Shown here one piece after another: positions 6,129-14,791 of a stretch of 18,605 nt of DNA (position 1 is the first letter of the stretch; every line of letters starts with the position of its first letter). Source of the stretch: JADHUC01 sp964617665 (GTDB lineage: Bacteria > Planctomycetota > Planctomycetia > Pirellulales > Pirellulaceae); the NCBI GenBank assembly GCA_964617665.1, contig CAZUAH010000266.1:1-18605 (forward strand). Direction: 5' to 3'. A model generated the notes under the pieces. The model worked only from the letters and a program-made list of their open reading frames with translations. It made no database searches and had not been told where the DNA came from. A program made the position numbers and the translations under genes.

Positions 6129-8174
6129 ATGCCAGAACCCCACTCTTTTTCCAGGATCGTCAGTCTCTTGTTCTGTCGACGCATGTTCTTGTTGTCGGTT
6201 GGGGCCCTTTTGGTCCTGCCGACTTATTGCACGCTTCTAGAGTTCTTTCCCCCACCGTCGACATCCGCCAACCGCGTTCTTGTACCGCAAGCGCCCCCCG
6301 GCGCCGAGTTTCACGGACCACACGCTCTGTTCGTGAACGACGTGAAGGCTCTGCAGCATGATCTGGCGGCGTTCGGGCAGATTCAAAATGTGTCAGTCGT
6401 TGCCGAGCACTTGAGTGCTGACGATGCCCAAAGGCTTGCCCGCCTGACGGGAATGCGCGAACTCTCCATCTTCCACGCAGAGTCGGAGAAGGATGCCCTG
6501 TCCCATCTGACGAGCTTGCCGAATCTAGAACGGTTGCACCTGCATTGGACCACGTGTCAGCCATCAGGCTGGTCGTCATTGGCTTCGTTCCAGGGGCTTT
6601 CGCGGTTGTCGCTTGTGGGTTCGGACATACCCGAGGACGTGCTCGACGATGTGAAACTTGCCCTAGCCGACTGTAAAGTGGTATCGCCCCGAAAGAAACC
6701 GGCGGTTGGACCATCCGGGAGTAGCGAGGGGCTTCGCAAGCCTGAGGATCTGCGCAGAATAACCTCGACCTTGCCCCCGTCCTCACGTCTTTCGAGAGAA
6801 CTTGAAGGAAACGCGCAGCTTCTCGGAATGGTCGACCAAGCGATCCGGAAAGCGGGTGCGTATCTCCGGCGGCATGCGTTGGCTGGTGGAGGCTACGTGC
6901 GAGAGCTTCCCGCGGAACTGAAGGGGCCCCCCGGGACAAGCCGTATCGCCCTGAGACCACCCGGGACAGCCGACGTTGGCCGCACTTACCTGGCCGCCTA
7001 TCGCTGCACGGGAGATCCTTCGTTTCTAGACGCGGCGCTCGACACAGGCGGGCTCTTGGTTGAGACACAGCTCGCAACATGCGGCTGGAATACGACTGCC
7101 GAACTGGATCCGATCCGGCGTCGGGCACACGGCTACCGAGTCGATGATGAAGCGACGGGATATCACAGTACCTATTTGGACTACCGGACGACCAGAGTAA
7201 CGGTCGAGTTCTTGATGACGTTAGACGAGGCCACCGGGTTTCAGCACAGCGACATCCACGAGGCAGCAATCTACTGTCTAGAGAAACTCCTGGCCCACCA
7301 GTACCCCAATGGCGCTTGGCCGCAGTGGATCAAGCAGACGTTGCCTAACCCCGACGACTATCCCATTAAACTCGCTTCGTTTCCGGCCACTTGGTCACGT
7401 ATCCGGTCGACTCACGGATATCGTCACTACCGGTACCACTACACCATCAACGATAACACTATCACCAACCTAATCCACTTGCTGTTGCAGGCGGCCGAGA
7501 TCTATGAGGAACCTCGCTATCAAGACGCGGCGTTGAGGGCGGGAGACTTCTTGCTTCTCGCTCAACTCCCCGACCCTCAACCGGCCTGGGCACAGCAGTA
7601 CAATTCCGACATGCATCCATCTTGGGGACGTTCGTTCGAGCCGCCGGCGATTACAGGGCGCGAGTCTCAAGTCGTCATCGACACGCTGCTGGACCTGTAC
7701 GATGTCACCGGTCGCCGGAAGTATCTCGACGCTGCCGGAAAGGCGATTGCGTATCTTGAGGGATGCGCCCTGCCAGATGGCCGGCTCGCCAGATTCTATG
7801 AACAGAAGACGAATCGGCCCCTGTACGTCACTCGGAGATATATGCTTACGTACAGCGACAGGGATTTGATCGAGCATTACTCGATGAAGGCTGGAAATGC
7901 TCTTCCTGGCTTGAGGCAGTACTACGAAGACTTGAGAAACGGAATCAAGACGGTCGATGGCGTTGCCGAACATCCGGACGAGAAAGAGATTGAGCGGATA
8001 GTCGAAGGCCTGGACCATCGAGGAGCTTGGGTGGAACACGACGCAGAGTCAGACCGGGCCGTGGTGCGGCTCGGCACGTTCATCGAGAACATGCAGAAGC
8101 TGAGCCAGTTTCTGTCAGCACGGAAGGAAGAAGAAAATATTGCGTCCGATGGGGCAAATCGCTTAGGGTCATGA
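6129..8174 (+). CDS. membrane-anchored LRR / pectate lyase PL10-like protein
   Basis: The product is 681 residues from ATG 6129. A hydrophobic segment near residues 18-40 (MFLLSVGALLVLPTYC) is a signal or anchor, so the rest is extracytoplasmic. Residues about 85-185 carry leucine-rich-repeat-like strands (MRELSIFHAE, LPNLERLHLHW, LSRLSLVGSD). From about residue 260 an alpha/alpha-toroid follows with PL10 (pectic acid lyase, PF09492) landmarks: YPNGAWPQ (N394), YTINDN (N441-N443), PQPAWAQQYN (W487) and WGRSFEPPAITGRES (R501). The classic PL10 'NDD' reads NDN here, which I believe is usual in planctomycete relatives. The expected role is eliminative cleavage of a uronate-rich polysaccharide, possibly trimming the polymer made by this locus. 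Start choice is weak: no ribosome site at 6129, and ATG 6183 is possible. Its stop overlaps the next ATG (ATGA). Confidence 0.75.
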   Translation: MPEPHSFSRIVSLLFCRRMFLLSVGALLVLPTYCTLLEFFPPPSTSANRVLVPQAPPGAEFHGPHALFVNDVKALQHDLAAFGQIQNVSVVAEHLSADDAQRLARLTGMRELSIFHAESEKDALSHLTSLPNLERLHLHWTTCQPSGWSSLASFQGLSRLSLVGSDIPEDVLDDVKLALADCKVVSPRKKPAVGPSGSSEGLRKPEDLRRITSTLPPSSRLSRELEGNAQLLGMVDQAIRKAGAYLRRHALAGGGYVRELPAELKGPPGTSRIALRPPGTADVGRTYLAAYRCTGDPSFLDAALDTGGLLVETQLATCGWNTTAELDPIRRRAHGYRVDDEATGYHSTYLDYRTTRVTVEFLMTLDEATGFQHSDIHEAAIYCLEKLLAHQYPNGAWPQWIKQTLPNPDDYPIKLASFPATWSRIRSTHGYRHYRYHYTINDNTITNLIHLLLQAAEIYEEPRYQDAALRAGDFLLLAQLPDPQPAWAQQYNSDMHPSWGRSFEPPAITGRESQVVIDTLLDLYDVTGRRKYLDAAGKAIAYLEGCALPDGRLARFYEQKTNRPLYVTRRYMLTYSDRDLIEHYSMKAGNALPGLRQYYEDLRNGIKTVDGVAEHPDEKEIERIVEGLDHRGAWVEHDAESDRAVVRLGTFIENMQKLSQFLSARKEEENIASDGANRLGS

Positions 8175-9151
8175 AGATACTGTCGCGACTACTGATTTGT
8201 GTAATACTGGTCGCGTTTGTCGCGGTCAATGTTACGATTGTCTGGTTTTGGCTTCCCTACAAACGTGAATTCGCCGCGTCAAACACACTGAAGCGTCACG
8301 GCGTCAGCCTTCAGGCACGCCCTCTTTTCCGGCCGCTTCCGTGCAACCTCATTCGAAAGGTTGTTCCAAACAAGTACGACAATGTCTGCGAGCGAGTAGA
8401 AGTGATCGCCTTGCCCGGGGAGTTCACAGATGAGTGCCGGACCGCTCTGGCTACTCATCTCGGCAGCTTCAAACATCTGCGTACGCTCGACTGTTCCAAC
8501 AGCGAGATACAAGACGGGCTCTTGCGCACCTTGAGCGATACTGTTCCGTGGCTGACACGACTGAAGCTGGCAAACACATCGATTTCCGACGACGACATGG
8601 CCGACCTGGGATTTCATTGTTTGACCCATCTTTCCTTGCGCGACACGCGTATCAGCGATCGTGCGTTGGTCCATATTTCCGAGTTCAAGAGCCTGCGATA
8701 CCTTGATCTATCCAGAACGACCGTTACGTTTCGCGGCTTGGCGCATCTCGAATCTCTGCCGCATTTAGAGCGGCTCGACTTGAGGGGGATTTCACCTGGA
8801 ACGGAGTGGGCGCCTAGCCCCGAGGGGATTCCCCCATTGCGCGAACTGTATTTGGCGGACGTACGCTTGACCGACGAGTCGTTGGGCCAGTTTGCAGACT
8901 GGGCTCGATCTCTGGAATATTTAGACTTGTCCAACACGCAGATCACCGACCGTGGGATAGACTCATTATCACGACTGCCAAGACTGCATTCTGTTGACCT
9001 TTCCGGTACCCGCGTGACCAGGGCATCGACGGAACGCCTTGGGAGTCTATCCAACTTGAAGTTACTGGTTTGCTCGCGGGAGATTGTCTCGCAGGAACTG
9101 GCGGCACAGTTGGCCACGACCAGGCCGGATATGATTGTCTTTGGACTTTAG
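8171..9151 (+). CDS. membrane-anchored leucine-rich repeat protein
   Basis: The 326-residue product starts at ATG 8171, overlapping the previous stop by ATGA, so translation is probably coupled. Residues 4-30 (ILSRLLICVILVAFVAVNVTIVWFW) are a membrane anchor or uncleaved signal. Residues about 95-320 carry eight or nine LRRs of the type L..L.L..T.I.D..L..L..L, as in LRYLDLSRTTVTFRGLAHLE and LEYLDLSNTQITDRGIDSLS. This is the ribonuclease-inhibitor/GALA-like style common in planctomycetes. It is probably a periplasmic or surface binding protein; no catalytic domain is seen. The upstream neighbour also has an LRR segment, so the two may recognise the same ligand or each other. An in-frame extension to 8027 only re-reads the upstream gene. 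Confidence 0.82.
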   Translation: MKILSRLLICVILVAFVAVNVTIVWFWLPYKREFAASNTLKRHGVSLQARPLFRPLPCNLIRKVVPNKYDNVCERVEVIALPGEFTDECRTALATHLGSFKHLRTLDCSNSEIQDGLLRTLSDTVPWLTRLKLANTSISDDDMADLGFHCLTHLSLRDTRISDRALVHISEFKSLRYLDLSRTTVTFRGLAHLESLPHLERLDLRGISPGTEWAPSPEGIPPLRELYLADVRLTDESLGQFADWARSLEYLDLSNTQITDRGIDSLSRLPRLHSVDLSGTRVTRASTERLGSLSNLKLLVCSREIVSQELAAQLATTRPDMIVFGL

Positions 9152-9213
9152 GCTTGACTGCCGCACTTGCCTTCGCGTGACAGAGCGTTTGCCTTGGTGA
9201 AAAAGGTCTATGA

Positions 9214-10521
9214 GTGAATGAGGCCGAGATGTCTTACGGTATGATGGATAGTGCTGGCCGACTGCAGTCTACCGGGGTGGGTGACGCCCACTCAAGGCAG
9301 ATGCAGGAGCGGAGGATTGCGACGCGTATCTTCGTCGCCTGTCTCGTCATCCGCGTGATGCTCGCCGTCTTGTTGCTGGTTTCGTCGTCAGTCATGGGAC
9401 AGTTGTCGCGAGATTCGATCGTGTATGATATGCGGGGTCACGATCTAGCGGAACTCTATGCCACCGGCCAGAACGATTGGTCGCTGTGGGTCGACGACGG
9501 CTGGTTTCAGTTTATCGGACTGATCTACTATCTGGTCGGGCCATACCTTTTTCTCGTCCAACTAATGAACGCGTTCTTGGCGGCCTTCGCCGCCGTTCTG
9601 GTCTTTCGTACAGCATCTTTGGTCACGGGTAGTCTTGGCGCAGCTCAAGTGTGCGGCTTCCTCTTCGGCCTGTTTCCGTCGGTGGTCTACTACACGTCTT
9701 TACCATTGAAAGAGGCACCGGCGCTCTTTGCGCTCGCGGCAGTCGCCTATGGGATCATCAGCTTCATAGTATACGGGAGGGGCCGATCCTGGTGGTGGAT
9801 CGTCCTGGGGCTGCTGATAGTCACCGCTCTTCGGGTCTATCTGGTCGTCGTGTTGATCGCCTGCATCGTCGTAACACTATTGGGACGCCGGCAACGGGGC
9901 GGTGTTCGGGGCGTTGTGCAATTGGCGATCAGTGTGTCCTTGGTCGGCTTGGCCTTATACATGGCCGCCGCTGCCTTCGATCTACGGCTTAGGGAGTATC
10001 AACCATTCCGCTACTTCGATATCGACTACATCAACCACGTTCGTCACGACATGGCGACCGGCGATGGCAAGATGTTCCAGCAGAAGGAGGATGCCATATT
10101 CGGCGAAAGCTTGGTGAGTGATGCCGTTCGATTAGTGAAAGGAATTGCCTTCTTTTTCTTCAGCATCGACGTGACAAACGTGAAGAATTCCCGGCAGATG
10201 GCGGCTTTGCCAGAGGTGTTGTTCTTTCTGGCCTGCTTGCCGTACCTTTTCGCTGGAGTCGTGAGGGGCTGGAAGGTGAACCCGTGGCTTGTATTGCCAT
10301 TGATCCTCTTTGGATCGGCCATCATGCTCATATATGGATCGACTGCCACTAATATGGGGGCGATGTACCGTTGGCGACTGCAGGGGTTGCCTTTCCTGAT
10401 CATTCTGATCGTCTATGGTGCAGTACTCCGTCGCAAAGGACTGTTGTACGACCTTGTGCGTCGGTCTTCTAGGCAGCTCCAGCCTCATACGAGACGCGGA
10501 CAGCTACGGCAAGCGTACTGA
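9214..10521 (+). CDS. polytopic membrane protein, GT-C (ArnT/PMT/GT39-like) glycosyltransferase candidate
   Basis: The product is 435 residues with roughly nine or ten hydrophobic helices spread along its length, the first at about residues 38-60. The first extracytoplasmic loop has DSIVYDMRGHDLAELYATG, which fits the acidic-residue loop of GT-C enzymes (an early D or DE, then Y, then A..L). The second loop has PLKEAPALFALAAVAYG. GT-C enzymes use polyprenyl-phosphate sugars on the outer face of the inner membrane. The length is shorter than ArnT (about 550) because the C-terminal soluble domain is missing. GTG 9214 is preferred because AAAAGG (9201-9206) lies at good spacing; ATG 9229 is possible. 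It could instead be a polymerase- or ligase-like membrane protein of the locus. Confidence 0.65.
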   Translation: MNEAEMSYGMMDSAGRLQSTGVGDAHSRQMQERRIATRIFVACLVIRVMLAVLLLVSSSVMGQLSRDSIVYDMRGHDLAELYATGQNDWSLWVDDGWFQFIGLIYYLVGPYLFLVQLMNAFLAAFAAVLVFRTASLVTGSLGAAQVCGFLFGLFPSVVYYTSLPLKEAPALFALAAVAYGIISFIVYGRGRSWWWIVLGLLIVTALRVYLVVVLIACIVVTLLGRRQRGGVRGVVQLAISVSLVGLALYMAAAAFDLRLREYQPFRYFDIDYINHVRHDMATGDGKMFQQKEDAIFGESLVSDAVRLVKGIAFFFFSIDVTNVKNSRQMAALPEVLFFLACLPYLFAGVVRGWKVNPWLVLPLILFGSAIMLIYGSTATNMGAMYRWRLQGLPFLIILIVYGAVLRRKGLLYDLVRRSSRQLQPHTRRGQLRQAY

Positions 10522-10674
10522 TGTGAGCTAATAGCGAAGAGCCGAGAGCTAAAAGTGGGGAGAAGGTGAAGCACGAAAGGCGAAGGAAGTTGAGAGGGTA
10601 CCTGGTGCTTCGTGCCCGGTGCTTGGTTGACGAACGAATGGCTAGGAATGAAGGACTAAGAACGAGCTGAGAGC
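10522..10674. other. intergenic region with dispersed repeat text
   Basis: No gene is seen. The stretch has purine-rich direct repeats such as AGCGAAGAGCCGAGAGC near 10531-10549, whose GAGCCGAGAGC core recurs near 14494-14504. It also holds short echoes of GGTGCTTCGTGCCCGGTGCTT near 10603-10625. I take it as spacer with dispersed planctomycete repeats. Confidence 0.4.
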
Positions 10675-10726
10675 GTGGAGACTGGAGCAAGGAGTGTATC
10701 GTTAGCCTGCAATCGGACGAGCAATA

Positions 10727-10936
10727 CCTCATCCGATGCGACCGCGATAGACCGCGCGGAAGGAACTGAGCGAACGAAGATNNNNNNNNNNNNNNNNNNN
10801 NNNNNNNNNNNNNNNNNNNNNNNNNNNNNNNNNNNNNNNNNNNNNNNNNNNNNNNNNNNNNNNNNNNNNNNNNNNNNNNNNCCTCATCCGATGCGACCGC
10901 GATAGACCGCGCGGAAGGAACTGAGCGAACGAAGAT
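10727..10936. other. assembly gap (100 N) flanked by an exact 55-base duplication
   Basis: The Ns run 10782-10881. The 55 bases before the gap (10727-10781) are identical to the 55 bases after it (10882-10936). An exact odd-length overlap of 55 is what two contig ends from a k=55 assembly graph look like, so the gap is probably an unmerged contig join, not missing DNA. Collapsing it removes 155 bases and joins two frames in phase. Confidence 0.85.
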
Positions 10937-12080
10937 CCTTTTCGTTATCGACACCCTCGAGGTCGGCGGGACGGAAAGGAGTCTGCTGCAGTTGGTCGGC
11001 GGGCTCGATAGCGACTGCTTCGAACCTGTTGTCTGCTCGGTCTACGAGGGCGAATCACTGCGAGCCGAATTCGAGAAGGCCGGAGTTCGCGTCGTCTGTT
11101 TGGGGCTCAGGGGGAAGTACCAGTTTCTACGTGCCTTCCGGCGGCTTCGGCGTGTCGTTGTCCAAGAGCAACCGTCGCTGATTCATACCATGCTATTCAG
11201 GGCCAGCCAAGTCGGTCGCACCGTTGGGTGGATTTGCCGCATCCCGGTCATCAGTAGCTTCGTCAACGTGCCATACGATCCAATGCGACTGAAGGTGGAT
11301 GCCTCGGTGAAAAAGTTCAAGCTGAACGCCCTGCGTTTTCTCGATAGTGCGACGGCTCGACTTGTGACCAGATTCCACGCAGTTTCAGAGACAGCCAGAG
11401 GCTCCAACTGCAACCATCTGAGAGTTCCGCCCCGCAAGGTAAGCGTTATTCCGCGCGGGCGGGACGTCGATCAGTATTCCAGCGAATGTGATTCAGAGAC
11501 AAACTTGCCGTCCAAGAAGAAATGTCCTGCTGGATATCCCGTTGTTGTCAACGTTGGTAGGCTGATTGACCAAAAGGGGCAAATCTATCTGATTCAGGCC
11601 ATGCCGGAACTCTTGAAGGTTCTTCCTAGGCTGCAAGTGCTGTTCGCCGGCGACGGACCACTTCGCACAAGGCTGGTTGACGCGGCGGCCGAACTGAAGG
11701 TCGAACAGCACGTGACGTTTTTGGGGCAATGCGACGAGGTCCCGAAGTTACTGGCCCAGGCCGATGTGTTCGTTTTCCCTTCGCTGTACGAAGGTTTGCC
11801 CGGTGCGATCATCGAAGCCATGCTGGCGGGCTGCCCGATTGTCGCCTCGAATATCCCGCAAGTAGCCGAGTTGATCAAAGACGGCGAGACTGGTCTATTG
11901 GTACCGCCAGAGGACCCTCGAGCGCTGGCTGCGGCCGTCGAGCGGTTGGCTGGCAATCGAGAATTGGCCGAGCGAATGGGCGCCGCTGCTCGCGACGTGG
12001 CGCGCCGACGTTATGATATTCGCCGCATCGTACAGCAGACGGAACAGTTCTACAGAGACATCCTATCGATTGGCCGGTGA
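10884..12080 (+). CDS. GT4 family glycosyltransferase, 5' end split by the assembly gap
   Basis: After the gap the frame reads ...EGTERTKILFVIDTLEVGGT and ERSLLQLVGGL, the expected N-terminal strand and glycine-rich loop of a GT-B enzyme, so the TTG at 10992 is not the true start. If the flanking duplication is collapsed, the frame joins in phase to GTG 10675 and gives a 416-residue protein. Other marks are HTMLFRASQVGR, VVNVGRLIDQKGQIYLIQAM, and the retaining GT4 signature in YEGLPGAIIEAMLAGCPIVA (E codons at 11790 and 11814). It probably extends a lipid-linked glycan in the cytoplasm. Its stop overlaps the next start by GTGA, so it is co-translated with a second GT4. The first ~35 residues in the collapsed model lack GT homology, so the real start is uncertain. 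Confidence 0.85.
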   Translation, partial: SSDATAIDRAEGTERTKILFVIDTLEVGGTERSLLQLVGGLDSDCFEPVVCSVYEGESLRAEFEKAGVRVVCLGLRGKYQFLRAFRRLRRVVVQEQPSLIHTMLFRASQVGRTVGWICRIPVISSFVNVPYDPMRLKVDASVKKFKLNALRFLDSATARLVTRFHAVSETARGSNCNHLRVPPRKVSVIPRGRDVDQYSSECDSETNLPSKKKCPAGYPVVVNVGRLIDQKGQIYLIQAMPELLKVLPRLQVLFAGDGPLRTRLVDAAAELKVEQHVTFLGQCDEVPKLLAQADVFVFPSLYEGLPGAIIEAMLAGCPIVASNIPQVAELIKDGETGLLVPPEDPRALAAAVERLAGNRELAERMGAAARDVARRRYDIRRIVQQTEQFYRDILSIGR

Positions 12081-13204
12081 AGATCCTGCAAATCATCACG
12101 CGAAGCGAGTTGCGCGGCGCTGAGGTCTTTGCGGCTGGCCTGTCCGAGCAACTTGCCGCGCGTGGACATCAGGTGTGTCTGGCTGCGGTGTATGGGGCAC
12201 CTTCGCCCGAATCCCTAGCCGCCGAGGGTGTCGAGCGTGTGGAACTTGAAGGAAAAGCCAAAGGTCGGCTTGAGCCCCGTGCAATGCTACGTCAAGCACG
12301 TCTGTGGCGTCGGTTTCGTCCAGACGTCGTGCAGGCCAACGGTTTCCATGCTCTGAAATACGCCGTGGTGGCCAAACGGCTCGGCCGCCATGACGCACCG
12401 TTGATCTATCGAAACATCAGCGTCGCATCCGGATGGATCCGGGGTAGGTTGCGCCGGCAATGGGGACGCTGGCTGGCCAAATCGGTCGCCTTGGTAGCAT
12501 CGGTCAGCGATGCCAGTAGATCAGACTTTGTCGAAACGTACGGCATTGATCCCAGCCGAGCGTTCACGATTCATCGCGGAATTGAACGACCTGAGCACGA
12601 GCAGCGCGAGGAAGCTCGCCGCAGTATCTGCGACCTGATACGCGTCAACCGCAGCACACCGCTGCTGTTCCACATCGGCGGATTCACCGAAGAGAAGAAC
12701 CACGCTGGTCTGCTGGCAGCATTCGGTCGAATTCGCCACTCGTTTCCCGAGGCCCGCCTCGTGCTTTTCGGCGATGGCCCTTTGCGGCGTGAATTCGAAT
12801 GTGCGGTTCGAATTTCCGGCCTGTCCAGCCAAGTCCATTGCCTGGGAGTTCGCTCCGATGCGCGCGATTTGCTGGCCGGCGCCGATGTGTTGCTGTTGCC
12901 CAGCCGTATCGAAGGCATACCCGGCGTCGTGCTTGAGGCCGCCGCGCGTAAGATCCCTTCTGTCTGTACTGATGTTGGGGCCGTTCGAGAGGCGGTGCAG
13001 CACCGCGTATCAGGATTGCTCGTACCTGCGGACGACATGCCGGCACTTGCCCAGGCCACCTGCGAACTACTTCAAGACGTTGGACGCCGTCGCGAGTTCG
13101 GCGAAGCCGCGTTTCGGTACGTCAAGGAACATCACGACATGCAACGCTGTGTGGATCGGTTCGAGGGGGTGTACCGAGACGCCGTCCGCGAAAATGGTGG
13201 ATGA
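12077..13204 (+). CDS. GT4 family glycosyltransferase
   Basis: The 375-residue product starts at GTG 12077, inside the GTGA overlap with the preceding GT4. It opens KILQIITRSELRGAEVFAAG (N-terminal Rossmann strand and R-G-A-E loop), then QANGFHALKYAV and IHRGIE, a typical linker to the second Rossmann domain. That domain has FHIGGFTEEKNHAGLLAAF, LVLFGDGPLR, and E279-x7-E287 in IEGIPGVVLEAA. The length fits the family. The pair with the preceding gene suggests consecutive sugar additions. Donor and acceptor cannot be told from sequence. The two GT4s share little sequence, so a recent tandem duplication is unlikely. Confidence 0.88.
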   Translation: MKILQIITRSELRGAEVFAAGLSEQLAARGHQVCLAAVYGAPSPESLAAEGVERVELEGKAKGRLEPRAMLRQARLWRRFRPDVVQANGFHALKYAVVAKRLGRHDAPLIYRNISVASGWIRGRLRRQWGRWLAKSVALVASVSDASRSDFVETYGIDPSRAFTIHRGIERPEHEQREEARRSICDLIRVNRSTPLLFHIGGFTEEKNHAGLLAAFGRIRHSFPEARLVLFGDGPLRREFECAVRISGLSSQVHCLGVRSDARDLLAGADVLLLPSRIEGIPGVVLEAAARKIPSVCTDVGAVREAVQHRVSGLLVPADDMPALAQATCELLQDVGRRREFGEAAFRYVKEHHDMQRCVDRFEGVYRDAVRENGG

Positions 13205-13251
13205 AACGCGCAACCCGTGGCATTGAACGAGGGTCGTGAGAGCGAGAAGCG

Positions 13252-14286
13252 GTGAAATCTGAAGTTGGAATAGTGCCATATTCGGGCGGTCGCGAGAGGG
13301 AAATCGTCGACCTGCTCAACCTCTGCCTGGGCCGCAAATTGACGGGCGAGCGGGATGCGGCGTATTGGGCGTGGAAGCATGAGCTGAATCCATTTGGGCG
13401 GTCGGTTCTGCTGCTGGCCGAGGTCGATGGCCAGTTGGTGGGTGTGCGGGCTTTTATGCGGTGGCAGTTGACGGCCAACGGCCACGTGATGCACGCGGCC
13501 AAGCCGGTCGATACGGTGACGCATCCGGACTACCAGCGACGCGGGATCTTCAAGCGACTGACGACAGAGGCTTGCGAGGTGGCCCGCCGGGATGGCATTG
13601 GGCTGCTGTTCAATACACCGAACGGCAATAGCCTGCCCGGCTACCTGAAGCTGGGCTGGCAACGGGTGACCGAGTTGCCGTTGCGTGTGAGACTGCAGAG
13701 ACCGGTTGGGGCCGTTTGGCGATTGGCGAGTTGGAGGCTGCGAAACCGTGAAGTGCCGGCTCAGGAAGAGTTCTTTCGAGAAGCCCCGACATCCGCTGCT
13801 AACGTGCTGGATCGCGAATCGGCCGGTATTCGCGAGTTGTTGGCCCAGACGTGCGCATCGGCCCAATTGAGAACGATACGAACGATTGAGTTTCTCAGCT
13901 GGCGATATGCATCTCATCCCCACATCCCCTACTATGCGGAGATAGTCGCAGACGCAGGGCGGTTGGATGGCATCTTGTTCTATCGCACCAATTTCCGAGC
14001 CGGCTTGCGAGAGGTCATGATCGATGACTTGGTAGTGCGGGAGGATGCGGAGGATTCGGTCAAACGACTCTTGGGCAAACTGCTGCGACGAACCAAGACT
14101 GACTACGTCTTGGCTCACGGCAGCGAGCAAACGCCGATCGTGCAGACGCTTCGCAAGTCAGGCTTTCACAAGCTGCCTCGACGGCGGATCACGCTGGTCG
14201 CCAGGGCTCTGGCCGACGAGGTTGTTCCGGATCCGCTTCAGGCGTCGAATTGGTCACTGTCCTTGGGCGATCTGGAAGGGCTCTAG
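13252..14286 (+). CDS. GNAT family N-acetyltransferase
   Basis: The product is 344 residues from GTG 13252. The N-terminal half has YWAWKHELNPFGRSVLLLAE followed by VDGQLVGVRAFM, and then the GNAT motif A in HPDYQRRGIFKRLTTEA (Q95-R96-R97-G98), where acetyl-CoA pyrophosphate binds. LLFNTPNGNSLPGYLKLGW follows. The C-terminal half (about residues 190-340) looks like a second, degenerate GNAT-type lobe ending in FHKLPRRRITLVAR. Proteins of this type recur in exopolysaccharide clusters, where they probably acylate an amino sugar, but the substrate is not evident. The gene begins 47 bases after the GT4. The ribosome site is weak (GCGAGAAGC). It could instead act on an unrelated amine. Confidence 0.8.
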   Translation: MKSEVGIVPYSGGREREIVDLLNLCLGRKLTGERDAAYWAWKHELNPFGRSVLLLAEVDGQLVGVRAFMRWQLTANGHVMHAAKPVDTVTHPDYQRRGIFKRLTTEACEVARRDGIGLLFNTPNGNSLPGYLKLGWQRVTELPLRVRLQRPVGAVWRLASWRLRNREVPAQEEFFREAPTSAANVLDRESAGIRELLAQTCASAQLRTIRTIEFLSWRYASHPHIPYYAEIVADAGRLDGILFYRTNFRAGLREVMIDDLVVREDAEDSVKRLLGKLLRRTKTDYVLAHGSEQTPIVQTLRKSGFHKLPRRRITLVARALADEVVPDPLQASNWSLSLGDLEGL

Positions 14287-14610
14287 TGAGTGATGGGTGG
14301 CAAGTGGTGGGGAAGGGTGGTGGGACGAGGCCATGTTGCCCCGTTTGACCCGTGCTAAAGCAAGGGCCTAACACCGTTTGCGCGGAAAAGGGGCGTAGCC
14401 GCCCCTGCCCCTCCTTCGCCTCTGTCAGCCGGTCGGGATGAGCGACGAGTATCGGAAGAAGTGATCAGTTGTCCGTGATCAGAACGACAGTCTAGAGCCG
14501 AGAGCGAAGAGCGAGAAGTTCACGGCAAGGCACAGCCAAGTGCGCTGTAGCGTTTTCGTCTCCGCTGTACGCGGTTGAGTACGACACTCGGCTGCCCAGT
14601 ATCCAGTTTC
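14287..14610. other. intergenic region with a hairpin-module relic
   Basis: No gene is seen in these 324 bases. They include the three-hairpin relic at 14349-14406. A CAGCCGG...GGATGA string near 14427-14440 loosely resembles the end of the 17220-17612 element. Purine-rich GAGCCGAGAGCGAAGAGC text lies around 14494-14511, as in 10522-10674. Confidence 0.45.
14349..14406 (+). repeat. three-hairpin module, relic copy
   Basis: The order is a mismatched hairpin CCCGTGCTAAAGCAAGGG (14349-14366), the linker GCCTAACA, a CCG...CGG hairpin, AAAA, then a GGGGCG/CGCCCC hairpin. The strings GGGCCTAACACCG and CGGAAAAGGG are identical to the module at 17451-17510, while the hairpin arms differ in a compensated way. 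This is a relative of the element between the deacetylase and YdcF genes. Confidence 0.7.
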
Positions 14611-14791
14611 TGGCACCAAATGGAACTACGGGCTCTTGTTGTTAGGCATGAGACTTGACGGTCGTGTGCCACTGGCTCTGCCGGGTGCCGTGAGTGGATA
14701 CATGATTTCAAGCAATTGCGCTGGCAGAGCCAGTGGCACACCGGAGAACCTCAAAGTCAACATGAACGAGAACACATTCCATTTGGTGCTA
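14611..14791. mobile_element. 181-bp MITE-like element with 5-bp direct duplication
   Basis: The ends are TGGCACCAAATGGAA (14611-14625) and its near reverse complement TTCCATTTGGTGCTA (14777-14791), matching at 14 of 15 positions. GTTTC flanks both sides directly (14606-14610 and 14792-14796), as a target duplication would. Inside is a perfect 19-bp inverted repeat (14664-14682 / 14723-14741) with a 40-base loop. There is no ORF of its own. It ends 44 bp before the GT4-deacetylase start, so it may affect that promoter. Confidence 0.55.
14664..14741. repeat. 19-bp perfect inverted repeat
   Basis: GTGTGCCACTGGCTCTGCC (14664-14682) and GGCAGAGCCAGTGGCACAC (14723-14741) are exact reverse complements around a 40-base spacer. 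I recall similar CCACTGGCTCTGCC text as a dispersed repeat in planctomycete genomes. It can fold as a stem-loop in RNA upstream of the deacetylase gene. Confidence 0.85.

Noticed and set aside
6160..7269. 369-residue frame on the - strand opposite the PL10-like gene
   Set aside because: It has no domain and is rich in R, P and S. The + strand carries PL10 and LRR motifs over the same region.
10675..10905. Separate short gene running into the N gap
   Set aside because: It is the 5' part of the GT4 frame after the gap, in the same phase across the duplicated 55-mer.
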